The notes under the pieces: model-generated
The model's database searches: none
The model's input: the letters and a program-made list of their open reading frames with translations, nothing else
Told to the model about the DNA's origin: nothing
NCBI GenBank assembly: GCA_045546775.1
Contig: JAZQDM010000028.1
Span: forward strand, 1-64,000
Origin: RGIG3002 sp045546775
GTDB lineage: Bacteria; Bacillota; Clostridia; Lachnospirales; Lachnospiraceae
Direction of reading: 5' to 3'
DNA: 64,000 bases
In this document: positions 32,087 through 40,372 of the stretch, in pieces
How the letters are laid out: every line of letters starts with the position of its first letter
How positions within the stretch are numbered: the stretch's first letter is position 1
Made by a program: the position numbers and the translations under genes

Positions 32087-32629
32087 GTGATGAAGCAATA
32101 CAAGGCAATAAAGATGATTTTGACTATTTTAATTACATCATTTTTTCTAAGTGGTTGCGGCATATTCTCATCGAATAATTATGTCAATCATTATGAAGTC
32201 GCGAGAGAACAAAGCGAAACCATTATAGAAGCAGTATTGAATGAAGATGTTGATGCAATTGAGGAATTGTTTTGTCCGTATATAAAGAAAAATCATCCTG
32301 AATTGGAAAGTGAGATTCAGGAACTATTTGCGTTTATAGATGGGGAGATTGTTTCGTATGACGAACCTAAAGTGAACATAGGCTCTGGAAAAACCGATTA
32401 TGGTCAAGGGGTAGTTGAACAGAGTATGGGTGGAATTATAAATAATATAAAAACGGATACGGGTAAGACATACTTTCTTGTATTTGGTTGTCATACCGTG
32501 GATAAAGAACGTCCGGAATACGTCGGTGTAACTAATATGAGTATAAGAAATAGTGCGTTATATGATGCAGATATGGAATATCCGAATGAAGCCGAGTATA
32601 AGATTAATTCACCGGAAATGTGGGAGTGA
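32087..32629 (+). CDS. DUF5104-like lipoprotein, second of a tandem pair
   Basis: A 180-residue lipoprotein with lipobox SFFLSGC. It aligns with the preceding protein across the mature part: EAVLNEDVDAIEELFCPYIKK, IDGEIVSYDEPKV, IINNIKTDTGKTYFL, and a shared C-terminal ending in EMWE/EVWE. The upstream sequences also match (ATGAAGGAGTRCARTG), so the duplication took the ribosome site along. Function is unknown. It may be under the same riboswitch if transcription reads through. A 12-bp hairpin follows. Confidence 0.78.
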   Translation: MMKQYKAIKMILTILITSFFLSGCGIFSSNNYVNHYEVAREQSETIIEAVLNEDVDAIEELFCPYIKKNHPELESEIQELFAFIDGEIVSYDEPKVNIGSGKTDYGQGVVEQSMGGIINNIKTDTGKTYFLVFGCHTVDKERPEYVGVTNMSIRNSALYDADMEYPNEAEYKINSPEMWE

Positions 32630-32669
32630 GATAAGAATTTGCACTAAATTGTAAAATTCAATTTATTTC

Positions 32670-32700
32670 GGGAGGCCGATGCGGTAAACATCAGCTTCCC
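32670..32700 (+). repeat. Hairpin downstream of the lipoprotein pair
   Basis: GGGAGGCCGATG (32670-32681) pairs with CATCAGCTTCCC (32689-32700) with one mismatch and one G-T pair. It is followed by TATAAAAA, not a T run, so it may protect the mRNA end rather than terminate. The 400-bp gap from 32630 to 33030 also holds tRNA-Gln with its promoter and terminator. Confidence 0.5.
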
Positions 32701-32808
32701 TATAAAAAAGAAACATGCATTGCGGAATAGTACAATTGTCTGAATTGCAAGAAAAATACAAGCAAAATACGTGATTTGAAAAACTTTAACAAAATCCTAA
32801 AATAATAC

Positions 32809-32837
32809 TTGCAAAAACAACGGACATGCGTTATACT
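32809..32837 (+). promoter_or_regulatory. Promoter of tRNA-Gln
   Basis: TTGCAA (32809-32814) and TATACT (32832-32837), spacer 17 bp, 17 bp before the tRNA. Confidence 0.75.
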
Positions 32838-32853
32838 TGCAAAGTAACGTTGA

Positions 32854-32925
32854 TGGGCTATCGCCAAACGGTAAGGCAACGGACTCTGACTCCGTCATCT
32901 CAAGGTTCGAATCCTTGTAGCCCAG
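32854..32925 (+). tRNA. tRNA-Gln (anticodon CTG)
   Basis: A 72-nt cloverleaf. The acceptor TGGGCTA pairs with TAGCCCA and the discriminator is G. The anticodon stem CGGA/TCCG holds CTCTGAC with anticodon CTG, and the T arm carries TTCGAAT. No CCA is encoded. It is a single-gene unit with its own promoter and terminator; it reads CAG codons. Confidence 0.95.
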
Positions 32926-32928
32926 CTT

Positions 32929-32962
32929 AAACCTCGGTAGAGTTTTCTATCGGGGTTTTTAC
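32929..32962 (+). terminator. Terminator of tRNA-Gln
   Basis: The stem AAACCTCGGTAG / CTATCGGGGTTT (with G-T pairs) runs into TTTTT. The opening AAACCTCG is shared with the terminator of the tRNA-Cys unit. Confidence 0.8.
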
Positions 32963-33030
32963 TTTATTCAGGATTACAACCATCACAGACATCTCATATA
33001 GTTTAAATTATCAAGAAAGAAGGAACCAAC

Positions 33031-33744
33031 ATGTACAGTTACGACGGTAGAATCCGCTTCAGCGAAGCAGACAAGGACGGTTATTTGAGACTGGAAAGCC
33101 TTTTGGATTATTTTCAGGACTGCTCCACGTTTCAGTCCGAGGATTTGGGTATAGGCACACAGTATTTGAGCGAGTTTCATATGGCGTGGGTGCTGTCTTC
33201 CTGGCAGATTGTGGTGGAGCGTTATCCGAAGCTTGGCGAGCGCGTCAAAATCGCCACAATACCATACGGCATCAAAGGCTATTTCGGGCATCGTAACTAC
33301 GCCATGTTTGACGAGAGCGGGGCACGCATTGCCTGCGCCAATTCCCTTTGGACATTTTTGAATATGAAAGATATGATTCCGGCGAAGCCTACACCGCTTA
33401 TGCTGGAAAAATACGTGATGGAAGAAAAGCTTGACATGGACTATGCGCCGCGCAAAATTGCCATGCCGCAGGAGATGACTGCCCGGGAGCCGATTACGGT
33501 CAAAAAATTCCATCTCGACACAAACAATCACGTAAACAACGGCCAGTACGTGCGTATGGCGATGGAGTTTGTGCCGGAGCATGCAAAAATAAAACAAATG
33601 CGGGCAGAATATAAAAAGCAAGCCCACTTGGATGATATCATGATTCCGATGGTGGCGCAGACGGAAGAAACATGTGTTGTCTCTTTGCAGGATGCCCAGG
33701 GCGACAGTTACGCAAATGTTGAATTTTTAGTAGTTTTTTCATAG
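33031..33744 (+). CDS. Acyl-ACP thioesterase
   Basis: A 237-residue double hotdog-fold enzyme of the acyl-ACP thioesterase family, which frees fatty acids from acyl carrier protein. The N-terminal half opens YDGRIRFSEADKDGYLRL. The catalytic region of the second hotdog has HLDTNNHVNNGQYVRMA, matching the conserved Asn-His motif of the family. No signal peptide: it acts in the cytoplasm. Such genes are common in Lachnospiraceae and may feed free fatty acids or lipid remodelling. It stands alone ahead of cvfB. Confidence 0.9.
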   Translation: MYSYDGRIRFSEADKDGYLRLESLLDYFQDCSTFQSEDLGIGTQYLSEFHMAWVLSSWQIVVERYPKLGERVKIATIPYGIKGYFGHRNYAMFDESGARIACANSLWTFLNMKDMIPAKPTPLMLEKYVMEEKLDMDYAPRKIAMPQEMTAREPITVKKFHLDTNNHVNNGQYVRMAMEFVPEHAKIKQMRAEYKKQAHLDDIMIPMVAQTEETCVVSLQDAQGDSYANVEFLVVFS

Positions 33745-33806
33745 CAGTTATGGTAATTTTATTATATGTGGAAATAGTAACCGGAGAGAAAGTGAAGGTT
33801 TAAAAT

Positions 33807-34649
33807 ATGATTCGTTTAGGCGAAATACAAAAGCTTACAGTAGTAAAAAAAGTAGAATTCGGTATTTATCTTGCAGAATCCCAAGAAGAAGCAAAAGAAG
33901 AAAAGATTTTGCTTCCCGCAAAACAGGTGCCGGCAGGTACGGAAATCGGTGACATTTTGGAAGTGTTCGTATACAAAGATTCCAAAGACCGCAGCATTGC
34001 AACAACCCGCGAGCCCAAAATCGTGCTTGGCGAAGTGGCAGAGCTTACCGTGGCACAGGTTGGAAAAATCGGTGCGTTTCTTGACTGGGGACTGGAGAAA
34101 GACTTGTTGTTGCCGTTTAAAGAACAGACAAAAAGAGTGCGTCCGGGCGATAGCGTTTTGGTGGCACTTTATATCGATAAGAGCAGCCGCCTTTGTGCGA
34201 CGATGAACGTTTACAAATATTTGAATCAGGAAAGCCCTTACAAAAAAGAGGACAAGGTGTCCGGCGTTGTGTATTTAATCAGCGAAGAATTCGGTGCTTT
34301 TGTGGCGGTTGATAACCGGTATTCCGGGCTGATTCCAAAGAAAGAACTTTACGGAAACGTAAACGTAGGTGACACCGTAAATGCCCGTGTGACAGCCGTA
34401 AAAGAAGACGGCAAGCTGGATTTGAGCATCCGCGAAAAAGCGTACATTCAGATGAATCTGGATGCAGAAAGAGTAATGGAAATCATCGAAAGCTTTGACG
34501 GCGTGTTGCCCTTTAACGACAAGGCAAGACCGGAGACAATCAAGCGTGAGACCGGCATGAGCAAAAATGAGTTTAAGCGTGCAGTAGGAAATCTGTTGAA
34601 AGCCGGCAGAATCGAAATCAAAGAAAACTGCATCCGCAAAATCAAATAA
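33807..34649 (+). CDS. cvfB: S1-like RNA-binding protein CvfB
   Basis: A 280-residue protein with three S1/OB-like domains (about 1-65, 70-135, 145-210) and a C-terminal winged-helix (about 220-280, ETGMSKNEFKRAVGNLLKAG). This is the full plan of CvfB/YitL, which binds RNA and affects virulence and haemolysin expression in Staphylococcus. The third S1 domain has the best motif (FGAFVAVDNRYSGLIPKKE). Cytoplasmic. Confidence 0.92.
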   Translation: MIRLGEIQKLTVVKKVEFGIYLAESQEEAKEEKILLPAKQVPAGTEIGDILEVFVYKDSKDRSIATTREPKIVLGEVAELTVAQVGKIGAFLDWGLEKDLLLPFKEQTKRVRPGDSVLVALYIDKSSRLCATMNVYKYLNQESPYKKEDKVSGVVYLISEEFGAFVAVDNRYSGLIPKKELYGNVNVGDTVNARVTAVKEDGKLDLSIREKAYIQMNLDAERVMEIIESFDGVLPFNDKARPETIKRETGMSKNEFKRAVGNLLKAGRIEIKENCIRKIK

Positions 34650-34688
34650 GGGCGTTACAATACAGAAGGTAAAGGAGTATAGTTGGGG

Positions 34689-35618
34689 ATGAATCACAGA
34701 AAAGTAAATTGGATGTTTTTGGCAATCACATTGGCACATGTGTTTTTGATTGCAGGTCTTTATGCGTATGCATACTGGATAGGACCTGTGGCGATACCGA
34801 TTATTCCGAATTTGTTAATCAGTCAGGCGATTATTTTTGTGCCGGCACTGTTGTTTTTGATTTTTTCAAAGGAAAACATATTGTCTTTCCTTGGTTTTCA
34901 CAAAATCAAAATTTCGACGGTGTTCATGATTATATTGTTTACGTTTTTGATGATGCCTGCAACGACGGTGATTAACGCGATTTCCATGTTGTTTGTAGAT
35001 AACACGGTGGCGCAGATGAGTGTATCGGTAATTGAAATGCCGATGCTTGTCATGGTGTTGTTTATGGGCGTGTTGGGACCTGTCAGCGAGGAGATTGTAT
35101 GCCGCGGCGCTATGTTAAACGGCTACAAAAGAAGTACCAATACATTCCGTGCAATACTTGCATCTGCGATTTTGTTTGGTGTGATGCATATGAACATCAA
35201 CCAGGCGGCGTATGCCATTTTCCTTGGATTAGTGATGGCAGTGCTTGTGGAAGCGACCGGAAGTATATGGGGCTCGATTGTTTTTCATATGACGGTAAAT
35301 ACGTGGAATGTGGCATTGATGTATTTCTCGGAGGCACTCACTTCTGCTGAGGGCATGGAGGAAGCACAAGACATGGCCCAGAGTGCAGATGTGTTGTTGC
35401 CGGTTATCGGTATTTATGCAGTGATTGCATTGATTACCACTTCTATCGGTTTATGTGTTCTTGTGTGGATTGCAAAAAAGGAAAACCGCAAAGAGCAGTT
35501 GAGTCAGATTTTGCGTGGCAGAAAAGAAAACAAAGGAAAAGTGATCAGTGTACCGCTTGTTTTTGCAATTGTGATTGCCATCGCGTATATGATTTTGTTT
35601 GATATTATTTTAGCCTAA
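34689..35618 (+). CDS. CPBP-family intramembrane glutamic endopeptidase
   Basis: A 309-residue polytopic membrane protein with about eight helices. The catalytic CPBP (Rce1-like) motifs are present: GPVSEEIVCRG (EExxxR), FGVMHMN (FxxxH) and FHMTVNTWN (HxxxN). The family includes bacteriocin-immunity and CAAX-type proteases; the substrate is unknown here. Start: ATG 34689 is 10 nt after AAAGGAG; an in-frame TTG at 34683 is less likely. It ends at a strong bidirectional terminator. Confidence 0.9.
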   Translation: MNHRKVNWMFLAITLAHVFLIAGLYAYAYWIGPVAIPIIPNLLISQAIIFVPALLFLIFSKENILSFLGFHKIKISTVFMIILFTFLMMPATTVINAISMLFVDNTVAQMSVSVIEMPMLVMVLFMGVLGPVSEEIVCRGAMLNGYKRSTNTFRAILASAILFGVMHMNINQAAYAIFLGLVMAVLVEATGSIWGSIVFHMTVNTWNVALMYFSEALTSAEGMEEAQDMAQSADVLLPVIGIYAVIALITTSIGLCVLVWIAKKENRKEQLSQILRGRKENKGKVISVPLVFAIVIAIAYMILFDIILA

Positions 35619-35620
35619 AA

Positions 35621-35651
35621 AAAGTACCATCGGCAACGCCGGTGGTACTTT
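35621..35651. terminator. Bidirectional terminator between the CPBP gene and yjfB-like gene
   Basis: A 14-bp stem (AAAGTACCATCGGC 35621-35634 with 35638-35651, one G-T pair), loop AAC. A residues precede it and T residues follow. Confidence 0.85.
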
Positions 35652-35661
35652 CTGTGCGGAT

Positions 35662-35853
35662 TTAAATGCGAATATCGATGTTAGAGCCGATGTCCGGATT
35701 CACGGATAATTCCATGGCAGCCGAATCTACAAGCTCAACAAGGCCTGTGCCTAAAGCTTCGTTTGTGTCCATCACTTTGCTAAGCATGGCAACGCCGACT
35801 TTGCTTTGAAGCTGTGCCTGACTTAAACCCGTGGAAAGTCCTGCTATATCCAT
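35662..35853 (-). CDS. YjfB-like putative motility protein
   Basis: A 63-residue protein beginning MDIAGLSTGLSQAQLQSKVG and containing KVMDTNEALGTGLVELVD, which matches the small YjfB family of putative motility proteins. In Bacillus, yjfB is expressed with the late flagellar genes. Start: ATG at 35853 with GGAGG upstream on the minus strand; an in-frame ATG 20 codons earlier lacks a ribosome site. A sigma-28-like promoter lies upstream. The protein has alternating Ser/Gln/Leu helices and no signal peptide. Function unknown. Confidence 0.85.
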   Translation of the reverse strand: MDIAGLSTGLSQAQLQSKVGVAMLSKVMDTNEALGTGLVELVDSAAMELSVNPDIGSNIDIRI

Positions 35854-35927
35854 ATAGGCCTCCAATCTGCCGGTCACGTTCTTCTGCCGGCTTGTAAGAA
35901 AATTATAACACAACTTTTCTATAAAGA

Positions 35928-35955
35928 ATATCGGTATTTTTCAAGAAAAAAATTA
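35928..35955 (-). promoter_or_regulatory. Sigma-28 (SigD/FliA)-like promoter for the yjfB-like gene
   Basis: Read on the minus strand: TAAT (35955-35952), 16-bp spacer, ACCGATAT (35935-35928). The SigD consensus is TAAA-N15-GCCGATAT. An extended -10 (TGTTATAAT) closer to the gene is an alternative sigma-A promoter. Confidence 0.6.
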
Positions 35956-35982
35956 CAGTACTGTTGCGAAAAGGAAAAAAGT

Positions 35983-37710
35983 ATGGGCGAAAAACTGCAA
36001 TGTAACAAACAACAAAAGAGAGATACTTTGTTTTTTATCGGGCTTGTTGCCGGTGTCCTTTTTATGATTTGGAAGAGCAAATTCGGGATGGGAGCTTACG
36101 ATGAGCCGTTTTATCTGACCATACCGCATCGCATTGTTGGCGGTGACGGGATGCTTTCGGATGAGTGGAATTTTGGGCAGTTCAGTTCCTTTTTGTTGCT
36201 GCCTTTTATGAAACTTTACACGATGTTTACGAATTCAACGGAAGGAATTATTATACACTTCCGCTACCTTTATATCGTATTTCAGGTTGTCTGTGCGATT
36301 GTGCTTTATATCCGCCTGCGGAAAAAGGCATTTGCGTGGCTTGGTGCGCTTTTGTTTTTGCTGTTTTGTCCCTATGACATTATGGCAATGTCCTACAATA
36401 CGATGGGCGTGGCATTTATGACATTAGTAGGAGTGTTGCTGGCGACGGCGAAAGAAAAGGACAGGGGCGCGTGGTTCTTTGCAGGATTGTTGTTTGCCGG
36501 GGCAGTGCTTTGTAACCCGTTTCTTGCAGTTTTGTATTTTGTATACAGTGTGTTCGTGTTTATCGGATGGCTGCAAATGCGCAACAAAAACAAAAAGATT
36601 GAGAGAAATTTTAGTATTCAGGCGTGGGGCTATATTACATCCGGTGCCGGTTTGCTGGCAGTGTTTTTTGCGGCAGCAGTGTTGTGGAACAGCAGCATTA
36701 TGGAACTTGTACAAAACATACCGCTTTTGATGAACGATCCGGAACATACAAGCCGTTCGATTTTTGATGTGGTGAAGGTGTATGTGCTTTCGGCGTGGAA
36801 TGTGTACCGTTTCTTTTTGCCGGTATGGGCTGTGCTGCTTTTTATGGCATACAAATTCCGGAAAAACGTACAAAAAGGAAAAGTGGTTTTTGCGCTGATG
36901 AGCGCGTCGGTTGTTATCAGCCTGCTTTCGTTTATTGGAACAATTCAAAACAGTTACAATTTCATTATGTTGCCCATTACGGCGGCAGGACTTGCTGCAT
37001 ACATCATGACGGAGCAAAAGGACAAGCGCACGTTTGTATGTGTGTTTGTCTGGGGATGGATTTACAGCTTTTTTGCAAACTATGCGTCCAATCAGGGGAT
37101 GCATGCAATTTCCATGGCAATTGTGCCTGCTGCGGTTGGTGCGGTATTGCTCATTGGACAATACTTGCAACAGGATTGTGCGCCAAGCGGGGAGACGCAG
37201 CAAAAAGCAGGCAAGAACGGGCAAGCGGTTATCGTTATTGCGGCAGTATGTTTGCTTGCTACACAGTTTGGCATGCAGTGTTATGCGAAGGCGGTGCATG
37301 CATTCTGGGAAGAACCGGTCGGAAATCTTGATACAACGATTGCAGAAGGTCCTTTAAAAGGAACTGTGACAACAAAAGAAAAAGCGGACGCTTATGATAA
37401 ACAATTGCAGGATATCAAAGCCCACATCCGCAAAAACGGACCGGTGCTTTTTGCCACAAATGACACGTGGTGTTATTTGTACGCAAACACAGAATACGGA
37501 ACGTATTCTGCGTATGTGTCCGGAGGATTGAAGCAGTCGGAAGGACGATGGGAAAGCTATTATGATGCGCATCCGGAAAAAATCCCTTATTATGTGTATT
37601 TGCCGAAGCAAGAGCAAGACAGTTGGCAGAAGGATATTTCAGAGAGCGCAAAAGAGTTTGGTTACAATATCGAAGAATCGGAAGATGCTTATCATTTATA
37701 CAGGGAGTAG
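35983..37710 (+). CDS. Polytopic membrane protein, possible GT-C glycosyltransferase
   Basis: A 575-residue protein. About ten to twelve membrane helices fill residues 15-410, then there is a soluble extracytoplasmic domain of about 150 residues. The first outer loop carries an acidic motif (GAYDEPFYLT), where GT-C enzymes such as ArnT and protein O-mannosyltransferases have their catalytic Asp. I do not recognise a specific family, so the call rests on topology and that motif. The next gene resembles the TagA/WecG glycosyltransferases, and the two may work on a surface glycan. Confidence 0.6.
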   Translation: MGEKLQCNKQQKRDTLFFIGLVAGVLFMIWKSKFGMGAYDEPFYLTIPHRIVGGDGMLSDEWNFGQFSSFLLLPFMKLYTMFTNSTEGIIIHFRYLYIVFQVVCAIVLYIRLRKKAFAWLGALLFLLFCPYDIMAMSYNTMGVAFMTLVGVLLATAKEKDRGAWFFAGLLFAGAVLCNPFLAVLYFVYSVFVFIGWLQMRNKNKKIERNFSIQAWGYITSGAGLLAVFFAAAVLWNSSIMELVQNIPLLMNDPEHTSRSIFDVVKVYVLSAWNVYRFFLPVWAVLLFMAYKFRKNVQKGKVVFALMSASVVISLLSFIGTIQNSYNFIMLPITAAGLAAYIMTEQKDKRTFVCVFVWGWIYSFFANYASNQGMHAISMAIVPAAVGAVLLIGQYLQQDCAPSGETQQKAGKNGQAVIVIAAVCLLATQFGMQCYAKAVHAFWEEPVGNLDTTIAEGPLKGTVTTKEKADAYDKQLQDIKAHIRKNGPVLFATNDTWCYLYANTEYGTYSAYVSGGLKQSEGRWESYYDAHPEKIPYYVYLPKQEQDSWQKDISESAKEFGYNIEESEDAYHLYRE

Positions 37711-37746
37711 ACAATGTACAAGTGATGGGCGGGGGTACATAAGAAG

Positions 37747-38421
37747 ATGAAAGAGATTAATATTTTAGGGGTAGCAATCAAAGAACGGTCCTTGAAAGAA
37801 TCACTAAAATTGACAGAGACCTATTTGAACAACGGGGCACTTAATACGGTTTTGTATGTGTCTTCAAAGCTGTTGTTGGCAGCAGGCAAAAATCCGGAGT
37901 TGAAGGCGTGGATTGAAGCGATGGATTTGACGGTGTATGCAGAAGCGGATATTTTACGTGCGGCAAACGTAGTGACGAGCCGTCGTGTCCGTGAAATTGA
38001 AAATACATCTTACATGAAAGAAGTTGTACATAAACTGCATAAAGGCAAAAAAACAGTGTATCTTTTGACGGAGAAAGAAGAGGAACTGCTTGCCTTGGAA
38101 GATTACCTGAAAAAATTGGGGCCGGAACTTCAGATTGCGGCGGAAAACAGTTTGGATGCCATGGGAGAGGACACAGACAATCTGATCAATCATATGAATG
38201 AAGTGTCTGCAAACGTGATTATATCCATGATTCCGTTTCCGTTTCAGGAGAAACTGATGGCGGAAAATAAAAGCTATATTAATTCCGAAGTATGGATTGC
38301 ACTTTTAAGGCCGGATGAGAGTTATGCGAAAGAGGAGCACATGAATGTATTCCAAAAAATATTTCAAAAAGTGTACTTTTTTCTATTCCGCAAACGTGTC
38401 GGAAAGTACAAAGACCAATAA
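37747..38421 (+). CDS. Divergent WecG/TagA/CpsF-like glycosyltransferase
   Basis: A 224-residue protein. The start INILGVAIKERSLKESLKLTETYL and the following order of elements follow the TagA/WecG family (GT26), which adds ManNAc-type sugars to lipid-linked intermediates. Where the family has a catalytic PDG(I/V)G motif, this protein reads VYAEADILRAANVV, so the usual Asp may be missing or moved. The C-terminus is basic and aromatic (VYFFLFRKRVGKYK), as in the membrane-binding tail of TagA. It may be inactive or use another substrate. Confidence 0.55.
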   Translation: MKEINILGVAIKERSLKESLKLTETYLNNGALNTVLYVSSKLLLAAGKNPELKAWIEAMDLTVYAEADILRAANVVTSRRVREIENTSYMKEVVHKLHKGKKTVYLLTEKEEELLALEDYLKKLGPELQIAAENSLDAMGEDTDNLINHMNEVSANVIISMIPFPFQEKLMAENKSYINSEVWIALLRPDESYAKEEHMNVFQKIFQKVYFFLFRKRVGKYKDQ

Positions 38422-38458
38422 TAATCGTAAAAATGCATAAAAATATGTCGATTTATCG

Positions 38459-38487
38459 TTGTGCTTTTTGTACATTTAGTTTAAAAT
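38459..38487 (+). promoter_or_regulatory. Candidate promoter for the PucR-type regulator and ftsE operon
   Basis: TTGTGC (38459-38464) and TAAAAT (38482-38487), spacer 17 bp. Confidence 0.5.
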
Positions 38488-38527
38488 GTAATTCGGGCGT
38501 TACAAGCTTATTATACGGAGGGATAAC

Positions 38528-39613
38528 ATGATATCAAACCAGATATTACAAAATACGATTGAAGGATTAAAGACGATTGCCAGAGTAGAATTTTGTGTGG
38601 TGGATGCAGAAGGGAAAGAAATTGCGTCTACCGCTAATATGTCGGAGTGCTGCAAACCGGTGGCGGAATTTGCTTCATCTGCGGCGGATTCACAGGAAAT
38701 TCAGGGCTATCAGTATTTTAAAATATACGATGAACAGCAGTTGGAATACATTTTGGTGGCAGGCGGTGCCGGAGAAGATGTATATACAGTAGGCAAGATG
38801 GTGGCTTTCCAGATTCAAAGTCTGATTGTGGCATACAAGGAAAGATTTGATAAAGACAACTTTATTAAGAACTTGTTGCTTGACAATCTTCTTTTGATTG
38901 ATATTTACAACAGAGCCAAAAAATTGCACATTCAGACAGATGTGAAACGTGTTGTTATTATCATTGAAACGAACAGCGACAAAGACAACAACATATTGGA
39001 GCTGGTACGTACAAATTATGGCAGCAATAGCAAAGATTTCATCACCGCAGTGGATGAAAACAATGTTATAGTTGTAAAAGACCTTGCGGAAGGTGACAGC
39101 ACAAAAGAAATTGAAAAAACGGCGGGAGCCATCAAGACGCTGTTACAGCATGAAGGAATCAAAAATGTTCATATTGCGTACGGAACGATTGTCAATGAGT
39201 TAAAAGAAGTGAGCCGTTCTTACAAAGAAGCTAAGATGGCTTTGGATGTAGGAAAAATCTTTTTTGACGAGAGAGATATTATTGCGTACAGTGAGTTGGG
39301 TATCGGCCGTTTGATTTACCAGTTGCCGATTCCGCTTTGCAAAATGTTTATCAAAGAAATTTTTGGCGGCAAAAGTCCGGATGACTTTGATGAAGAAACG
39401 CTTATGACTATCAATAAATTTTTCGAAAACAGTCTGAACGTGTCAGAGACATCCAGACAACTTTTTATCCATCGTAACACGCTTGTGTATCGTTTGGACA
39501 AGCTTCAGAAAAGCACAGGACTTGACCTTAGAGTGTTTGAAGATGCCATTACCTTCAAAATTGCACTCATGGTCGTAAAGTATATGAAATATATGGAATC
39601 GTTTGAATATTAA
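38528..39613 (+). CDS. PucR/CdaR-type transcriptional regulator
   Basis: A 361-residue regulator. The N-terminal part (1-105) looks like a sensory domain with a GAF/PAS-like start (VEFCVVDAEGKEIAST). A middle GGDEF-like/CdaR region follows (about 130-260). The C-terminal PucR helix-turn-helix is clear: LNVSETSRQLFIHRNTLVYRLDKLQK. Members control sugar-acid, purine or other catabolic genes; the target here is unknown. It stands 18 nt before ftsE, so it may be cotranscribed with the division genes, which is unusual. It is not related to the c-di-AMP protein CdaR at the end of the window. Confidence 0.85.
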   Translation: MISNQILQNTIEGLKTIARVEFCVVDAEGKEIASTANMSECCKPVAEFASSAADSQEIQGYQYFKIYDEQQLEYILVAGGAGEDVYTVGKMVAFQIQSLIVAYKERFDKDNFIKNLLLDNLLLIDIYNRAKKLHIQTDVKRVVIIIETNSDKDNNILELVRTNYGSNSKDFITAVDENNVIVVKDLAEGDSTKEIEKTAGAIKTLLQHEGIKNVHIAYGTIVNELKEVSRSYKEAKMALDVGKIFFDERDIIAYSELGIGRLIYQLPIPLCKMFIKEIFGGKSPDDFDEETLMTINKFFENSLNVSETSRQLFIHRNTLVYRLDKLQKSTGLDLRVFEDAITFKIALMVVKYMKYMESFEY

Positions 39614-39631
39614 AATTTTGAGGTGAATGCA

Positions 39632-40372
39632 GTGCAAAAAAGAAGAAGTAATCGCAGGATGGGAGTTATCCCGGAAAAGGAAATCATCACATTGGATAAT
39701 GTGAGTAAAGCATATTCTACCGGTGCACCTGCTTTGAATGGTGTGACGTTGCATATTAACCGTGGTGAATTTGTGTTTATCGTTGGTGACAGTGGTTCCG
39801 GAAAATCAACGTTGATAAAACTTTTGCTTCGTGAGCTGACTCCGACAGAAGGTGAAATCAATGTAATGGGATACGACCTGAAAACACTTCGTCACCGCAA
39901 GATTCCGCAGTTTCGTAGAAATTTAGGTATTGTATTCCAGGATTTCCGTCTTTTGAAAGACCGTAACGTGTATGAGAATGTTGCGTTTGCACAAAGAATT
40001 GTGGAAACACCTACAAAATTGATGAAGAAAAATGTTCCGTCCATTTTGTCGACGGTTGGTTTGGCGGGCAAATACAAGGCAAGACCGAAGCAGCTTTCGG
40101 GTGGTGAGCAGCAAAGGGTTGCGCTTGCCAGAGCGCTTGTAAACAATCCGTCTATCCTTTTGGCGGATGAGCCTACCGGTAACTTGGACCCGAAAAACTC
40201 ATGGGAAATTATGAAGTTGCTGGAAGAAATTAATGAGGCAGGAACAACGGTAATTGTAGTTACCCATAACCGAGAAATCGTAAATGCAATGCAAAAACGT
40301 GTTGTTACGATGAAAAAGGGTGTTATTGTAAGCGACGAAGAAAAAGGTGGATATATCGATGATGAAGATTAG
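39632..40372 (+). CDS. ftsE: Cell division ATP-binding protein FtsE
   Basis: A 246-residue ABC ATPase: Walker A GDSGSGKST, signature LSGGEQQR, Walker B ILLADEPTGNLD, and the FtsE-type stretch NLGIVFQDFRLLKDRNVYENV. With FtsX it gates peptidoglycan hydrolases at the division site or side wall. Start: GTG 39632, 6 nt after TTGAGGTG; an in-frame GTG at 39623 lies inside that site. The N-terminal 20 residues (QKRRSNRRMGVIPEKE) are a basic extension before the usual start. It overlaps ftsX. Confidence 0.95.
   Translation: MQKRRSNRRMGVIPEKEIITLDNVSKAYSTGAPALNGVTLHINRGEFVFIVGDSGSGKSTLIKLLLRELTPTEGEINVMGYDLKTLRHRKIPQFRRNLGIVFQDFRLLKDRNVYENVAFAQRIVETPTKLMKKNVPSILSTVGLAGKYKARPKQLSGGEQQRVALARALVNNPSILLADEPTGNLDPKNSWEIMKLLEEINEAGTTVIVVTHNREIVNAMQKRVVTMKKGVIVSDEEKGGYIDDED

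Noticed and set aside
31525..32629. Lipoprotein pair as an immunity or toxin system
   Set aside because: There is no partner toxin, no polymorphic-toxin architecture and no secretion gene next to it; only tandem duplication is supported.
36424..37299. Minus-strand ORF of 291 codons inside the GT-C-like gene
   Set aside because: Composition rich in His, Arg and Cys, antisense to a clear membrane protein; a shadow frame.
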